A DNA stretch of 64,000 bases from Cantharellus purpuraceus. Taxonomy: Eukaryota > Basidiomycota > Agaricomycetes > Cantharellales > Hydnaceae. Made by a program: the position numbers and the translations under genes. The notes under the pieces are model-generated. The model saw nothing but the letters and a program-made list of their open reading frames with translations, made no database searches and had not been told where the DNA came from. Location: the NCBI GenBank assembly GCA_025174535.1, contig JALBUN010000006.1:806001-870000 (forward strand). The letters are read 5' to 3'. Within the stretch, counting starts at the first letter, position 1, and every line of letters begins with the position of its first letter. This document shows positions 1 to 11,336 of this stretch, in pieces.

Positions 1-55
1 CAAGGTTAGAGTAGCTGACTTATTGGACAACCAAACTGACATGATCCTTCTTTAG

Positions 56-2900
56 CAAGTACGACGCGAGATATTGCTATGGCGTCAACTCTCTCACAAC
101 TATATCCTACCACTCCTGGGTATATTCAATAAAGAAAATATATTGGATGATATGATCTCGGAATGGATGCCGAATGGGACTCTTCGCGCCTTCCTTGAGA
201 AGAATCCGAATAGAAACCGGCTACAATTGGTTTAGAGCGCAACCTTTACTCGTGCTGCACAGGTATTCTAACACAGTGGATGTAGCTTTGCCAGGTTGCC
301 TCAGCTCTGAAATACCTTCATACTCATTCACCACCTATTGCGCACGGCGACATAAATGCGGTGAGCTTTTATGTCATCCATAAAATTCTCTCTTTGATAT
401 TTTAAGAGGAACATATTTGTCAATTCTTCTGAATGTCCAGTAATTGGCGACTTCGGCCAGTCTTGCCTACGCTATACCATTGATAGGACTCTGTCTTCTA
501 CACTGGAGGGCGGATCAATAAGGTGGATGGCACCGGAGCTTCTTCTTTCCAATTCCATTGGTGATTATGCCAGTGTGATCCCTACCCTTGAAAGCGATAT
601 GTGGTCCTTCGGGATGCTCGTGCTCGAAGCATTGACAGGGGATGTGCCATATGCAAACATGCCTGACCTAGCCGTATTCCTTTGTCTCACACAGAAGCAG
701 GAGTTACCTGCACGGCCGAGCTCACATATCACTGAACGTGGTTTAACAGATGATATCTGGAGGCTCCTAAATAGGTGCTGGAATTTTACGCACCCGAAAG
801 AAAGGCCCTTGGCGACTGATTTACTGGAGCGACTCAAAACGTTGTCACGAGACATACAAATAACTGCAGAGAATGAACGCACAGTAAGAGCACTTCTTTT
901 GTCTCTAGACACTGCAAAAATAACAATCCTTAGAAAACCGTGTTTATCCCAAAGACACTGGTTAAACAGATTATTGTTTCTAATGCTGCAACTTGGAAGG
1001 ATGTTAGAATTGTTGAGGAAAGTAAAACAACCATCCAGAAAAATACGCATATGGCCATCTTTCAGGTAAGATCATCGTCTCTGAAATTAGTGGCTACTTC
1101 AAGTCACAGCCTCTTTGTAGGTAATAGGACGCGCTGTACCGGTTGCTGCGGCTTGTCTTCGAATTGAAGATTCGATCAAGAAATCTGTATGCCACTCATA
1201 TCTTTCTGCTGTAGGAAGTGACTAAAAGTCGCAGGCGGACGTTCGTGTGACAGATAATATGAATATCCCAAAAGAGTATTACAGTCGAATGATTGGATAT
1301 AAACACTGCAATCACCGCAAGTTGGAGAACTTACATGGGGTTCAGGTTACTTTTCCATCCAAACAATCACCGAGCTCCCAAGTTTCTATTACGGGGTCTG
1401 CGGAAGCGGTTAAGAAAACGAAAGACAGTCTCCGCGAGGTACTCATCCAGCTTCACCGTTTCACTGTTACTGATTGTCTTGATTCAGTTGCTGTGGTTCG
1501 AACGCAATTCAAGGGATGTACTCGAAGTTTCTCCTCGTGTTGCAGAAAAAGTCGACGAACAACGAAAACGCATCCTTCGGTCACCTTTATGGGGATTGAA
1601 AGTGGAGTATCAAGGTGATAGGGCGACAATTACGCTTCGAGGGAAAAAGGAAGGGATAATTATCGCGCAAAAGAGCATACGTGCTATAGAAGAGGAAGTC
1701 AAACGGGAAATTACAGAGGACATCCCTCTAGACGCCTTTCTTCATGGCATGGTCGTATCTGACCGTCAGGCCTGGGTCGATATCGTCGATCGGTGTGAAG
1801 GACCGCCACACCCTGACTCCGACGAGTATCCTTTCGTATTGTCCATGTAAGCCTGTCATTTGCGACTTAATATTCTAAATGTTCACTGGTTGTAGATCAC
1901 CTAACAGCATACAAGTTCGTGGGCCACCAAACCTTGTTAAAGCATTACGCACGGAAGTAGGCGAACTCGGAAATATTGGCCACGACTATGTGTTAGCCAA
2001 GAGAATATCCGCACACAGACATCAATCACTGCTAGACACCCCAGGCGGGCTTATGCTGAATCTAAGAAAGCGTGCCAAAGCAATGGTCTACTTTCCCAAG
2101 TCAGGTGGATATAAGTATATCGGCAAGCCACAGAATATGGACCATTATGGCGACAATGTAGATTTTAGGGAGATTATCAAGGTGGTTGGCACGTTTGAGG
2201 AATGCCGAAAGGCCAGAGAGTACTTAGAGGTTCGTCTTCGACTGTATGATCAACGATAGGGTGATGATATACAGTCTATCATGTAGGATCTGATCGAAGA
2301 ACAAAGAAAGGAGGAGCGTAATCCCATGTATATGTTTACAGCCATTTTGCATGATGCTATCAAGCGAAAGCTGGACCCAATGTTCGACACTCTTGGAGTC
2401 ACGGTGGAATCCAAGGTACCCACGTCGAACAATTCCATTCTCTGTCTGGTCGGCGATGATCAAGGTCTTGTCACCTCATCTGGTCCTGAATGGTCAATAT
2501 ACATTCAGGATGCTCCCAAGACTCTACCTATGTGCGAGATGCGACTAGCATGTCAAACAGATCAAGATTCGATGAAGGCCGGCCAAGCTCTTATAAAAGA
2601 AGTCAAGACCCTTTGGCGGAGAATTGGAGTCCTTAAGCTACAGCGAACATCTCATGTTCGACTCGTGAAGGATAAACTGGATATACTCACGGGCCAGAGC
2701 GATGATGTATTCTGTCAAGTGATAGAGCAGCCCACCCCCTGTCGTTTGGCAATTGGTGGTGCGTGTTTGCTTCTGTTACCTGAACACTGTATCCCAGCTA
2801 AGCTTGACAACAATCGTATGAAGGTCCTTCGACGGATGCAGTGGAAAAAGTGATACATGGCGCTATCGCACTGATAGAGGCAGAAGTTGACGAGATTTAG
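56..2900 (+). CDS. Protein kinase fused to vigilin-like KH repeats (5' partial)
   Basis: I read ten exons: 56-229, 295-360, 407-883, 934-1065, 1121-1186, 1235-1438, 1488-1846, 1896-2229, 2287-2758 and 2824-2900. Together they make 787 codons with no internal stop, and every intron has GT-AG borders. The first ~240 residues are a tyrosine-kinase-like kinase lacking its N-lobe, which lies off the window or in an earlier exon. Visible are helix C (RREILLWRQLSH), the catalytic loop HGDINARN (Gly replaces the Arg of HRD), DFG, and the APE motif in WMAPELL. The intron at 884-933 joins ENERT to KTVFIPKTLVKQII, the first of about six KH-like units. These have vigilin/Scp160 character (IPKEYYSRMIG, ITGSAEAVKKTKDSL, AIGGPSTDAVEKVIHG), but the GxxG loops are mostly degenerate. 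Vigilins bind RNA at ribosomes and the ER; whether these units still bind RNA is unknown. A model of two adjacent genes is possible but needs the 884-933 splice to be ignored. Confidence 0.72.
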
Positions 2901-3604
2901 GCCCACCAAGAGAATGTCTTCGCTGTAGGTTTCAGGTATCTCGGCTAAAGCGCCTTTGACATCTATGTGGGGAATCCTCCAAAGCTAAATCTAAGTTTGC
3001 GGGATTTCTCATTTGTGTATTGATTGTGACAACAGCACACTATTGATACTAAGGTGTCTCAATGTATGGATCATTTGATGGCTTGACATTGATTGACCTA
3101 ATGGTTCCTCACTTACTCTCAGCAGCAGCAGCAGTCATTAGCTATGGTGGATCCAACACAAGCTAGGTACTGTCGAATCAGTTTTGATTCCGAGCCATGC
3201 CTCACTAGCACTCACTACGCTGAGCCAATAAAAATTAGAAGGTAGCTGAAATCTTGCAGTGCGAATTGGATCATTTCTGCGATCCTGTAGGTGGCGGATA
3301 ATTCAGCAGGTGAACCATGCAGTCGAGCTGGGAAACAACAACCAATGTGTAAATGTATGAAGTGTTCAGTTACACGCGTTCTGAGCCAGACCCTTGATGC
3401 CTGGCGAGCGCGCAGGGTGTATCAATTGTCCAAAGCATGAGAGCAAAGAAGGCGAAGACATCGGGACAAGTTGAATACGAGGCTTGGACGGCTTGATAGT
3501 GCCTTCTCTCGCCCACCATCACGAAAACCACTCATCCAAGAATGTTCTCAGCAGTGAGTGCACGCCCCTTGATTTCGATCTACACGCTGATGGCCTTCCA
3601 GTGA
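2901..3604. other. Intergenic, no gene seen
   Basis: No open frame with recognisable protein character and no RNA gene signature was seen. A short CAG-rich patch (agcagcagcagcag) lies at 3121-3134. This is the 3' flank of the kinase-KH gene followed by spacer up to the DUF6535 relic. Confidence 0.5.
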
Positions 3605-4075
3605 AGCCACCCTGAAAGATATCTTAGACACGATGCACAATTCCGACGTCTTTCCACATACCGGAAAGGATGCACCATCTCGAATTTGGTCAGCGTGTGA
3701 GCGAATGGCTAAACAACTTGATGACGAATTTCTGGAGCGCCACGATGGGAACATGGGTGTTTTACTGATTTTCGTGTGTGCTGCATTCTTTTCGCCGACA
3801 TGATCTCAATGGGCGCCATCCTTCGGGCTGTTCTTTTCTCTGCTGTGAGCCGGGCGTTCATTGTGGACATGAATTCGAACCTGAGCCTGAGTCTGAACCC
3901 ATCGCTAGGACAAATTCTCTGCTGAAGGTTTTGATTAACAGAGCTGACAATGACACGTTCCCTGCACAAGAGGCCACTCTCCCTTGTCCGGACAGGGCCG
4001 AGCTCTACAATTGTTTGGATTTAGGGTATGAACTTCGACTGGAATTACAGGCTCTTGCTTTCGTATGTTGTAAAT
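3605..4075 (+). pseudogene. DUF6535 membrane protein relic
   Basis: The plus-strand translation matches the N-terminus of the intact DUF6535 protein encoded at 13350-16449. It has ERMAKQLDDEFLERH with GVLLIFVC (intact copy: ERVAKQHDDEFIDRH, ALLIFVC). It then has SAVSRAFIVDMNSNLS (intact copy: SSVSSTFIVNMASNLS). LLKVLINRADNDTF follows in a different frame (intact copy: LLKILINKVDNGTF). The intron that separates the first two blocks in the intact gene has no usable GT-AG borders here. Stops and a frame change follow, and the match fades near the position of the first membrane segment. This is a 5' fragment with no downstream body, most likely a dead duplicate. DUF6535 proteins are fungal multi-pass membrane proteins of unknown function. 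Confidence 0.75.
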
Positions 4076-4210
4076 ATTAATATTCTCATTACAGTAATGT
4101 AAAACACCTCAGCCGCCGCCATGCATTGATTTTTTGTAATCATGGTATACCATTTTCCGTACTGAAATCACCCATGACGTCCGCATAGCGACAATGCATC
4201 CGACGACCTT

Positions 4211-4222
4211 GAAGAATTTTCC
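4211..4222 (+). promoter_or_regulatory. Heat-shock element upstream of the Hsp20 gene
   Basis: GAAGAATTTTCC holds a perfect nGAAnnTTCn pair (GAA 4214-4216, TTC 4219-4221) about 70 bp upstream of the start codon of the small heat-shock protein. TTCTTGCTTC follows at 4237-4246 and a TATAAG box at 4253-4258. Heat-shock factor binds alternating GAA/TTC units, so heat induction is expected but inferred. Confidence 0.6.
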
Positions 4223-4292
4223 CGCCTGATCAACTGTTCTTGCTTCGTTGTGTATAAGTATCGAGTCTCACGCACATCTGCAAAGTCCAAAG

Positions 4293-4873
4293 ATGTCTCT
4301 CGCAGCATACGATTACGAGCCTTTTTTTGAGCCTTTCTTCACGCATTTTGACATCAGTCGTCTCTTCGACACCAGCGCTGACACTCGCACATCGAGTGCC
4401 ACTCGTGAGCGCGGCGAAGATGCATCAGGGGTCTTGCGGCCCAGGTCCGTCCATCCCGCTGTTGTGTGAAACAAGCAAGGAGATCTACTTGTGTCTGGAT
4501 AGAATGGACCTTTATCGCTCCAAGGACAAGAACGAAATGTTGGCAAATTTTGAACTGCCCGGATTGACGAAGGATAATGTCGACATCTCCGTGCACAATA
4601 ACCGTCTGGTGGTGACTGGCCAGTGCGCGGCGTCGGAGGAGCTTGATGAGGGTGGTTATGCTGTGCACGAGAGGAAATTCGGAAAATTCTCCCGCACCTT
4701 GCCTCTTCCCACAGGTATCAAGGTGAGTGGATTGTGCTACTTTGATTGAATGATGGGGCCTGACCAATCGTCAGCCGGAAGACATCAATGCCGAAATGAA
4801 TAATGGCGTCTTGACCGTGAAGTTCCCAAGCTCACAACCTGAGAAGAAAGCGAAGAAAATCGCAATCTCCTAA
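4293..4873 (+). CDS. Small heat-shock protein, Hsp20/alpha-crystallin family
   Basis: Three exons (4293-4444, 4503-4722, 4775-4873) encode 156 residues, a typical length for fungal Hsp16-20 chaperones. The N-terminus MSLAAYDYEPFFEPFF is rich in Phe, as is usual for the substrate-binding arm. The alpha-crystallin domain follows: ANFELPGLTKDNVDISVHNN (beta 3-4), LVVTG, and the closing block INAEMNNGVLTVKFPS. That block contains the conserved G-V-L motif of the family. The protein ends in a basic tail with an I-x-I-type motif (KKIAIS). Such proteins form oligomers that hold unfolding proteins in the cytosol. The start was chosen because it is the first ATG after the TATA box and HSE and because both introns keep phase. 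No defect is visible. Confidence 0.9.
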
Positions 4874-7800
4874 AGATAAGTTCGAAGAAGGTGAAGTGTA
4901 TAGTAAGTCGTATGTGAGGGTTTGCGCCACGAAATTTAGGTATTTACATGTCACTTCTGGTCCAAAAAAAAAAGCACACCTCAAGGGTGCTAGTAGTTTG
5001 ACGAATATCGTGACGGGGGATTCATTGTGTCTTCTAACCAAAACTTCCGAGAATATGAAGTGTCAATGGCGCCGGCATCAAAATTTTCATCAATACATCT
5101 GAGGCATGAGAAGATATAAAACGCAGTACAGATATGAACGCATTCAGTCAGTACATCTTTGACGGAGCTCGGGAGCCGGCTTCTTATTGCTCATCCCTCG
5201 ATCCATGCTGTCTCAGGTACGGCTGTTTGGTTAGGGAGACTGTCGGCCACTGGATCACACAAATTTACATCTCCCTTCTTCTCAGTCACCGGCACCATAA
5301 GATCTTCACTGTCCTGAGCAGCCAACAATCAGGTATCAGCAGACAGTAACTAAGCTACCCTCCTGGTGCCTCCTGATGATGCTAACCTTTAGGGTTGCGA
5401 GCTCTTCCACACCTGCATTGATCTTCATGATCTTGTGGTGAATGTCTACGGGAGCACGATGCCGCTGACGACGTTTTCGGAGCTCCTTATAGAGTTGCCT
5501 GCCTATCTCCTCATCCATAGCACGCACATGCACAATTTCGTTCATGTCGGGACAAATCAGGTTGGCGACCAAACTCGCGGTAGTATCCAAAGCACCAGAC
5601 AGGCATAGGAGTAGGATTCTGATAACAGTGCGTATATGCAGAAAACAACTCTGGTTCTTTGCTGTGGTGCAGCGGGGAGTGCCTGAGCCGACAGGAGGAG
5701 CCAGACCTTGTAAAGTTGAGAATTGGCTCGAGGCGGCGTCAGGTAATGATAACACCCTACATATGTTGACTTGCAAACCTCTCGATTGCCACAGGAATTC
5801 TGAGGGTACCCCGCCAGCGTCTGTCACCGTGCATCAGAGTTGCAGAGCCCATGCGTAGTGAAGTTATGGCTAAACCTGAGAGCCAGTGAGGCAGGGGATG
5901 CTGCCCTTCAGATGGGACGCTACTATGTGCACAATTAAGAGGTAGTGAAACTACTAAGATCAGGCCACTCGAAGCGAACGCGGGGACTACGCACAGTTTC
6001 CAGCACTTGTACTGCTGATTCCGAGTGTAAATCAACAAGCCAATCTGGAACATGACAATGCACACTGGCAGTCATAAAGACAACGACATTGCCATGATCT
6101 TGCCAAAGATAACCATGGCCCGACAAATAAGCAATAATGCACTGATGCGCTTTGAGTGACAGGTCCTGCCTATATGATTTCATATGTGAATCCATGGCCA
6201 TGCATATGCAAGCATGTGGACCATGAGAGAGAGAGAGAGAGAGAGAAAGAGATGAACTTAGGTGCTCGAAGTGCTAGGTGCTTATGGTGCACCGTGTCTA
6301 TGGTATTTATAGAAGTGTGCCCAACTCGACGAAGTGAATGTAGAATATAATATTTGGTTAGGATGATTGAATTTAAGGATCATGGAGGAACGGCGGGAGA
6401 TACGGTTCTAAACCTTCCATGCTTATAGGACTAGCTGGTAGTCTTTGGCTTTGCCTCTTGCCATGGAATCCTTCTCAGTGCCCTGAGTCTGGTCAAAACT
6501 CCCATATCTCCAGCGTTACCTTCCGTGTCCACTTAACAAAGTATAGGAAAACATGGGGGTGGGTAGGTGTGAAGATGGGCGAATTGGGGTGGGCGTAGGT
6601 TTTGCCATATCGGTGGGTGCTGCAGCAGTTCGACTGGAGTGCTTTGCCGGGAAACATGTGGAATGAGCCTTGCGACAGGGCAGTGTGTCGGCGAGAAACG
6701 AGCGCCGAGAGTGGGCATGCCTCTGTAATATAGCACGTTGGAGGTGTGTTTAGGACGGTGGTCTTAGTCTTTTGCAGCTGTCAGACTTGGGTAGTACTAG
6801 TGTTCCTCGATGTGTTTTAACGTGTGTTCGAGCATTGTCACGGTATCACACCATCACCGCACCGGTTTCATGACCAGCGACTATACAGACGCGGAGATGC
6901 GGTTCCAGATGCTGCACGGCTCAAGAGCACCAAAAGCGATGAAGCCAAAGCCACTCACATTTAGCTATCCTGCCTCAAAAAAAGTGATCCTTCGAATATT
7001 ATATCCCAGTGAGAAATGACAGATGTTATGGAGCTGACGGAAACGGATATCGTCGGATGTAAGAAAGGTAGCCGACGAGGTACGACAGGCTATATCCGAT
7101 TGAAAGGATACGCTTCAGTACAGGGACGCAGGCGTAAGCCAATGAATAAGCAAAGCGGTTGTTGAGGGGAATCGTGTTCTGGATCACAGAGTACTGGCCA
7201 GAGCGTCTATGATCGGTGTTCAGTCACGCACCATAGTGCAATCACAACGTCGAGGAGACAACTCATATATCGCCTTCTCGTGGCTTCTTTCATGTTTCAG
7301 CAACATTTCTGTTTGAGGCTGCCTGTGCAGATGCCAGCACCTTGCAGAGACTCCAAGGCTGCCAGGTTCGAGACTTGTCAACAGTGCCATGAACCCATGT
7401 GTCAGTTACGGAGACCCTTGCCATGAATTTTACGTACGAAGCGGCATGTTGAGCCTTGTACCGTCTCGTGTCAGTCCAAGATAGGCTCCTGTCGGGACGC
7501 ATGTGTTCAGAAAATCACATCATGGCAGTTATCATTCCAAATGTCAGGACGGAACAAACATGCACGCGTGTGCAGTTTTGTTTCTAGGGATGTCAGCAAC
7601 GGAAGCAAATCAGAAGCGACAAATGAATGCGGCTTCGACCCACATCGTCGCATGAGGTGCTGCCTTTCCTGTAACCATCGGTGGTCCGGCGCCAAGAAAA
7701 ATCTGTACGTATATAGCGAGGGGGTGGTCTTCCCTCGACAGATATGGGCGCGAGGTGACAGACTTGTAAAGGACAGCATGAAGCTTACAGTAAGGTTGAG

Positions 7801-8370
7801 ATGCCGGCGATAGAAGGCTGTGGGATATGACCCAGTATGAAACATCGTGCGGGTTCTACAATGTCTTGGAGGGATCTCAAGGTCTGAAGTATGTGCCGGA
7901 GCTCGAGCTAGAGGTGGGACGCTTATGGTAGCAGGCGTTCAGCGCCATTACGTTGCAGGCCGCAAAAAGGAGTAGACCGATATTAACTCGGCAACGCTGT
8001 ACCTTGAAGTGCTTCCCATGACTGCGCATAAGGACCGGAAATGACAAGCAAGTCAAGCATTCGACTAGTAGCTGAGCTGAAAGCCTCGGTGCGGTAAGTG
8101 CTCAAATCCGCTGTGGAGTGGCATGATTACGGAAAGCTGAAAGCCAAAAGATATTGCCTTGGCGCATAGCTGTAGGATTAATATTGCGGTGACAAGAAGG
8201 AAGGATGAATTGGAGGTTCGCGGTAAGCCTTTTGGCGGCGATCGCGGAAACAAAAGGGGATTGCACCAGAGAGAATACATATGGGTTAAGGAGTTCTCTA
8301 TCCGGCCACCGTGGCCTCCTCTCTCTTGCTCCGAGAAATTCATGTTTGCCCCTCTTCACCTCCCCCCACC
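4874..8370. other. Gene-poor 3.5 kb
   Basis: Frames on both strands are short and lack conserved motifs or a convincing exon chain. The longest is a 163-codon minus-strand frame at 5336-5827 with a basic stretch (LYKELRKRRQRHR), which I could not tie to a family. A GA microsatellite lies at 6224-6246 and an A-run at about 4964-4973. The last ~150 bp are the pyrimidine-rich promoter and leader of the RGS gene. Confidence 0.45.
6224..6246. repeat. (GA)n microsatellite
   Basis: About eleven near-perfect GA units (gagagagagagagagagagaaaga) stand in otherwise non-repetitive intergenic DNA. It is a simple repeat with no evident function. Confidence 0.9.
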
Positions 8371-11336
8371 ATGTCCGACAGAACGCGGCCCCCGTCCCTC
8401 TCCCTCAGCTGGCGTGCCATTTTTTCTCTGCCAATGAGAATATGTAATCCACCACCTTCAGCTAGTAGAGTCAGAAGTTGTAAAGGTATGCTCGTTTCTG
8501 GTGTTTTGCCGTCGTTTTGCTAAACGACGCGTCGGCAGTTACCCCGCTTGTAAAGGTCACACTAGAGGACGTACTGAACAAACGTCATCTCCCTCCACTC
8601 ACTCTCAAGGACTTTGAAGAATGGCTCGTTTTTGTTGAAGGAAATCCACAATACTTGTCAGTTGTTCCCGAACCGCCTTCTTTTTAGTGTGACTAAATGG
8701 GCCTAGGTATTTTATTCTTTGGCTCAAGGAGTATGAGGCTCGCTATGCGGCATGGCTCTCAGAGTCCGGGTGTGCGCTTCCGGTGGACGGAGATGATACC
8801 GACCCTCGCGACAGGGATTTGTCCTACATAAACCTTATACCCTCCTCTGCTCCGCTCGCCCTCTTCTTCACACGCGCCAAGCAGACTTTTCTTGACCCTG
8901 CCTCCAACTCACCGTATGCACTAGGTCATGCAGCCCTCGCCGCCCTTGCGCCATCCACTCACTCACTCTCTCCATCCATCCCCCAATTCACCTCGCCCCA
9001 AGAGTATGACGGTACAGGCTACACCGTGGGGTCGCTGCCCCCCTCTCTTTCCACGCAGCCCCATCCCCATCCAAGGGAACTCGCCCCTCTTGCGGTATAT
9101 GCCCGTAAAGCCCTCAAGGACTGTCTAAAACGCTTTGCAGAAACAGCTTGTCAAAACGTTGGCACCCGTAGAGCATGGTGCATATGTCACTGTCTCTGAA
9201 TGTATCTGTGGGATTGATATTTGCATGTTTCCAGGTGCGGCGTAGCAGGTGGAACGTTTGTCACTCTGGTCATGGGCATTCTCCCTGCCCTTTCTGCCTT
9301 TTTCTTTGCCCCTTCCCGTTGGTGGCGTATCGTTGGTTGGTTTGGATGCTGGCTTGGTGGAACCATCGTCGTCAGCAGCTTCCACGGCGTAAGTGGCTCC
9401 TGGCTTGTGCAGCGACCTAGAAACTCCCTTTCCACATCTAATTACCCTGCACCGTCAGATATGCATGATGATCTACATATTTGGTGACCTTCGACAGCTG
9501 CGCTCCTTCGAACTCGCACGCCCCTCTATCTCCGGCCCCCGTGCTATCGCCCGCGCGCGTCCAAAGCTTAAGAGCTTCTTCACCCGCCAGGGGGGTGAAA
9601 GCGGTACAGGCGACGGCGGCACAGGAACGGAAAAGGGAACGGCTCCAACGCCAGTTCAACCATCCAAGAACAATCCTCTGAAACCCGCCCCCAGTGTCGT
9701 TTTTGATAGCAAGGACACGAAGAAGGCAAGCAGAGCGCGGCCCTGGTCCGCAGGGTCCGCGTCACAGACCTCCACCGGTACGCCGGTCGTCCATTTTGGA
9801 CCCGGTACATTCAGATTAGGCGTCGGAACTGGCACGATGGAGTCTGATACTTCGGGTACGACGGGGATGGAGAGCGCTGAAATTGTGGCCGGTGAGGTGG
9901 AAGGGGTTGGGGCGCAGCTGAATGAGGATGACTTTGGGATCGAGATTAGTCCCGCGTATTATTATTCAGGACATGGGCCTGTGCCGGGGGTGGGAGAAAA
10001 GCAGGATCTTGGGGGGAGTATGCGCAGCGTTGAAAGTGGTAGCAAGATCGGGCTGGTGATGCGGTGGATGTTGGGAAGGCGGGGGAGTGTGAGTAACGGG
10101 GCAAGGGATGGGACCGTCACTGGAATGGAAGGGAGGAGTGTGGTAAGCGAGAAGCATGCACAGCGTCAGTCTCAGACTAGGAGTCATGCCGGCACCTTTG
10201 GGGTCAGGAGCTGGCGTGGAGGACTGGGAAGCTTGCCGGAGCATGGCGACGGGATAGCAGGTCAGGATCTTGAGAGGGGGTTCGATGCTACTAGGACCAT
10301 CGAAGATGAGAAAGTCTTGAGCGATTCCGAGGTTCTCGATGAAGACGCTGATCTGGATATGGATGACATGCTCACTGCAGAATTCATCACCCGCGACTAT
10401 CCCGAGCCTGAGCTTCCATTTGGCTCCGTGTCCTGCGCTAGCCATGAGCCTGCCAACACGCGTAGGGCCGAAGAAGAGAAGGAAATCACCTCTGTGCAAC
10501 AGAAACGCGAATCTTCCTTCGTCTCGCCGGTCAAGTTCGATTTTGACAAACTTCCAGCGGCAGCTGCTGCCCGTCGTATGAGCAGCCCCTGTACTTTTGC
10601 ATCTCTGCCAACTCCTCCGCGCACTGTCGCTGATCCTGCCGCGACACCACCGCAGCCTCGGCTCCTGCACCCCCCTTCCGCACTATATGCTCACCCAGGA
10701 GCACGTCTCGCCACGCCTACCCCAACACTCTCCATAGTCATACCAAGTGCGAAACCCGTACCCGTCGCCAGGGAGAGACAATGGTGGGATACGTGTCCCC
10801 GCCATCCCGCCGTTGAAGCCACCCTATCGCCACAATCGGGCACCACACCCCTCCCGGTCCAGCCACATCCCCACCCCCACCCCCACCCCCACACTACTGG
10901 CACCGCCTTCGCACCGCCCACCCGCTCAAACTCGATGCTCACACCCGCCGAGCGCCCGGCCTCCACTCGCACCTCCCTCGCATCTTCCGACGTACACTCC
11001 CGCGTACGCGTCAACGTCCGCCGAGGCGTACCCACCCCCTCACACCCTAATACCTCAACTGCGACCCCCAAGACCAGCTTGAGCCTGAACTTGAACATGA
11101 GCTTGAGCATGAGCTCCCGGTCTTCAACTGATACGACGGCAACGTGGCGCACCCGTCTTCGCCGCGTCATGGGTGTGCCTGCGTTTGGGCCGTTCACGCG
11201 CGTGCTCGAGCCAGTCGTGTCGCGCGGGCAGTGGGAGATTGTGATGCGTAGTGTGTGTGCGGCAGCCCTCGGCGCGTGGATCCTTATTGGGTGCTTGGTG
11301 GCGCTGCCGGAGATCAGGTCTTCGAAGGTCAACTAG
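8371..11336 (+). CDS. RGS-domain protein with membrane segments and long disordered tail
   Basis: Five exons (8371-8485, 8539-8656, 8707-9177, 9235-9388, 9459-11336) encode 911 residues. The ATG sits in the good context ACCATGT and all splice phases agree. The RGS-type domain is about residues 45-200: LEDVLNKRHLPPLTLKDFEEWL, then YFILWLKEYEARY, RAKQTFLDP, LKDCLKRF and NVGT. RGS proteins speed GTP hydrolysis on G-alpha subunits. Two hydrophobic segments follow (GGTFVTLVMGILPALSAFFF; IVGWFGCWLGGTIVV) and a third lies near the C-terminus (SVCAAALGAWILIGCLVALP). Between them is ~550 residues of Ser/Thr/Pro-rich, acidic low-complexity sequence with a His-Pro run at about 10862-10893. The layout suggests a membrane-anchored regulator of heterotrimeric G-protein signalling, as seen in other basidiomycete RGS proteins. 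The topology is inferred. Confidence 0.82.

Noticed and set aside
2759..2853. Stop at 2851-2853 as the end of the KH protein
   Set aside because: Splicing 2759-2823 out joins AIGG to PSTDAVEKVIHGAIALIEAE, which completes a KH unit; the unspliced tail has no KH character.
5336..5827. 163-codon minus-strand frame with a basic RKRRQRHR patch
   Set aside because: No family resemblance, no convincing partner exons and no promoter or splice support; left as intergenic.
6224..6246. GA repeat as a regulatory element
   Set aside because: It is a simple microsatellite far from any gene recognised here.
7361..7373. GGTTCGAGACT as a tRNA B box
   Set aside because: No A box at the right distance and no cloverleaf can be formed around it by eye.
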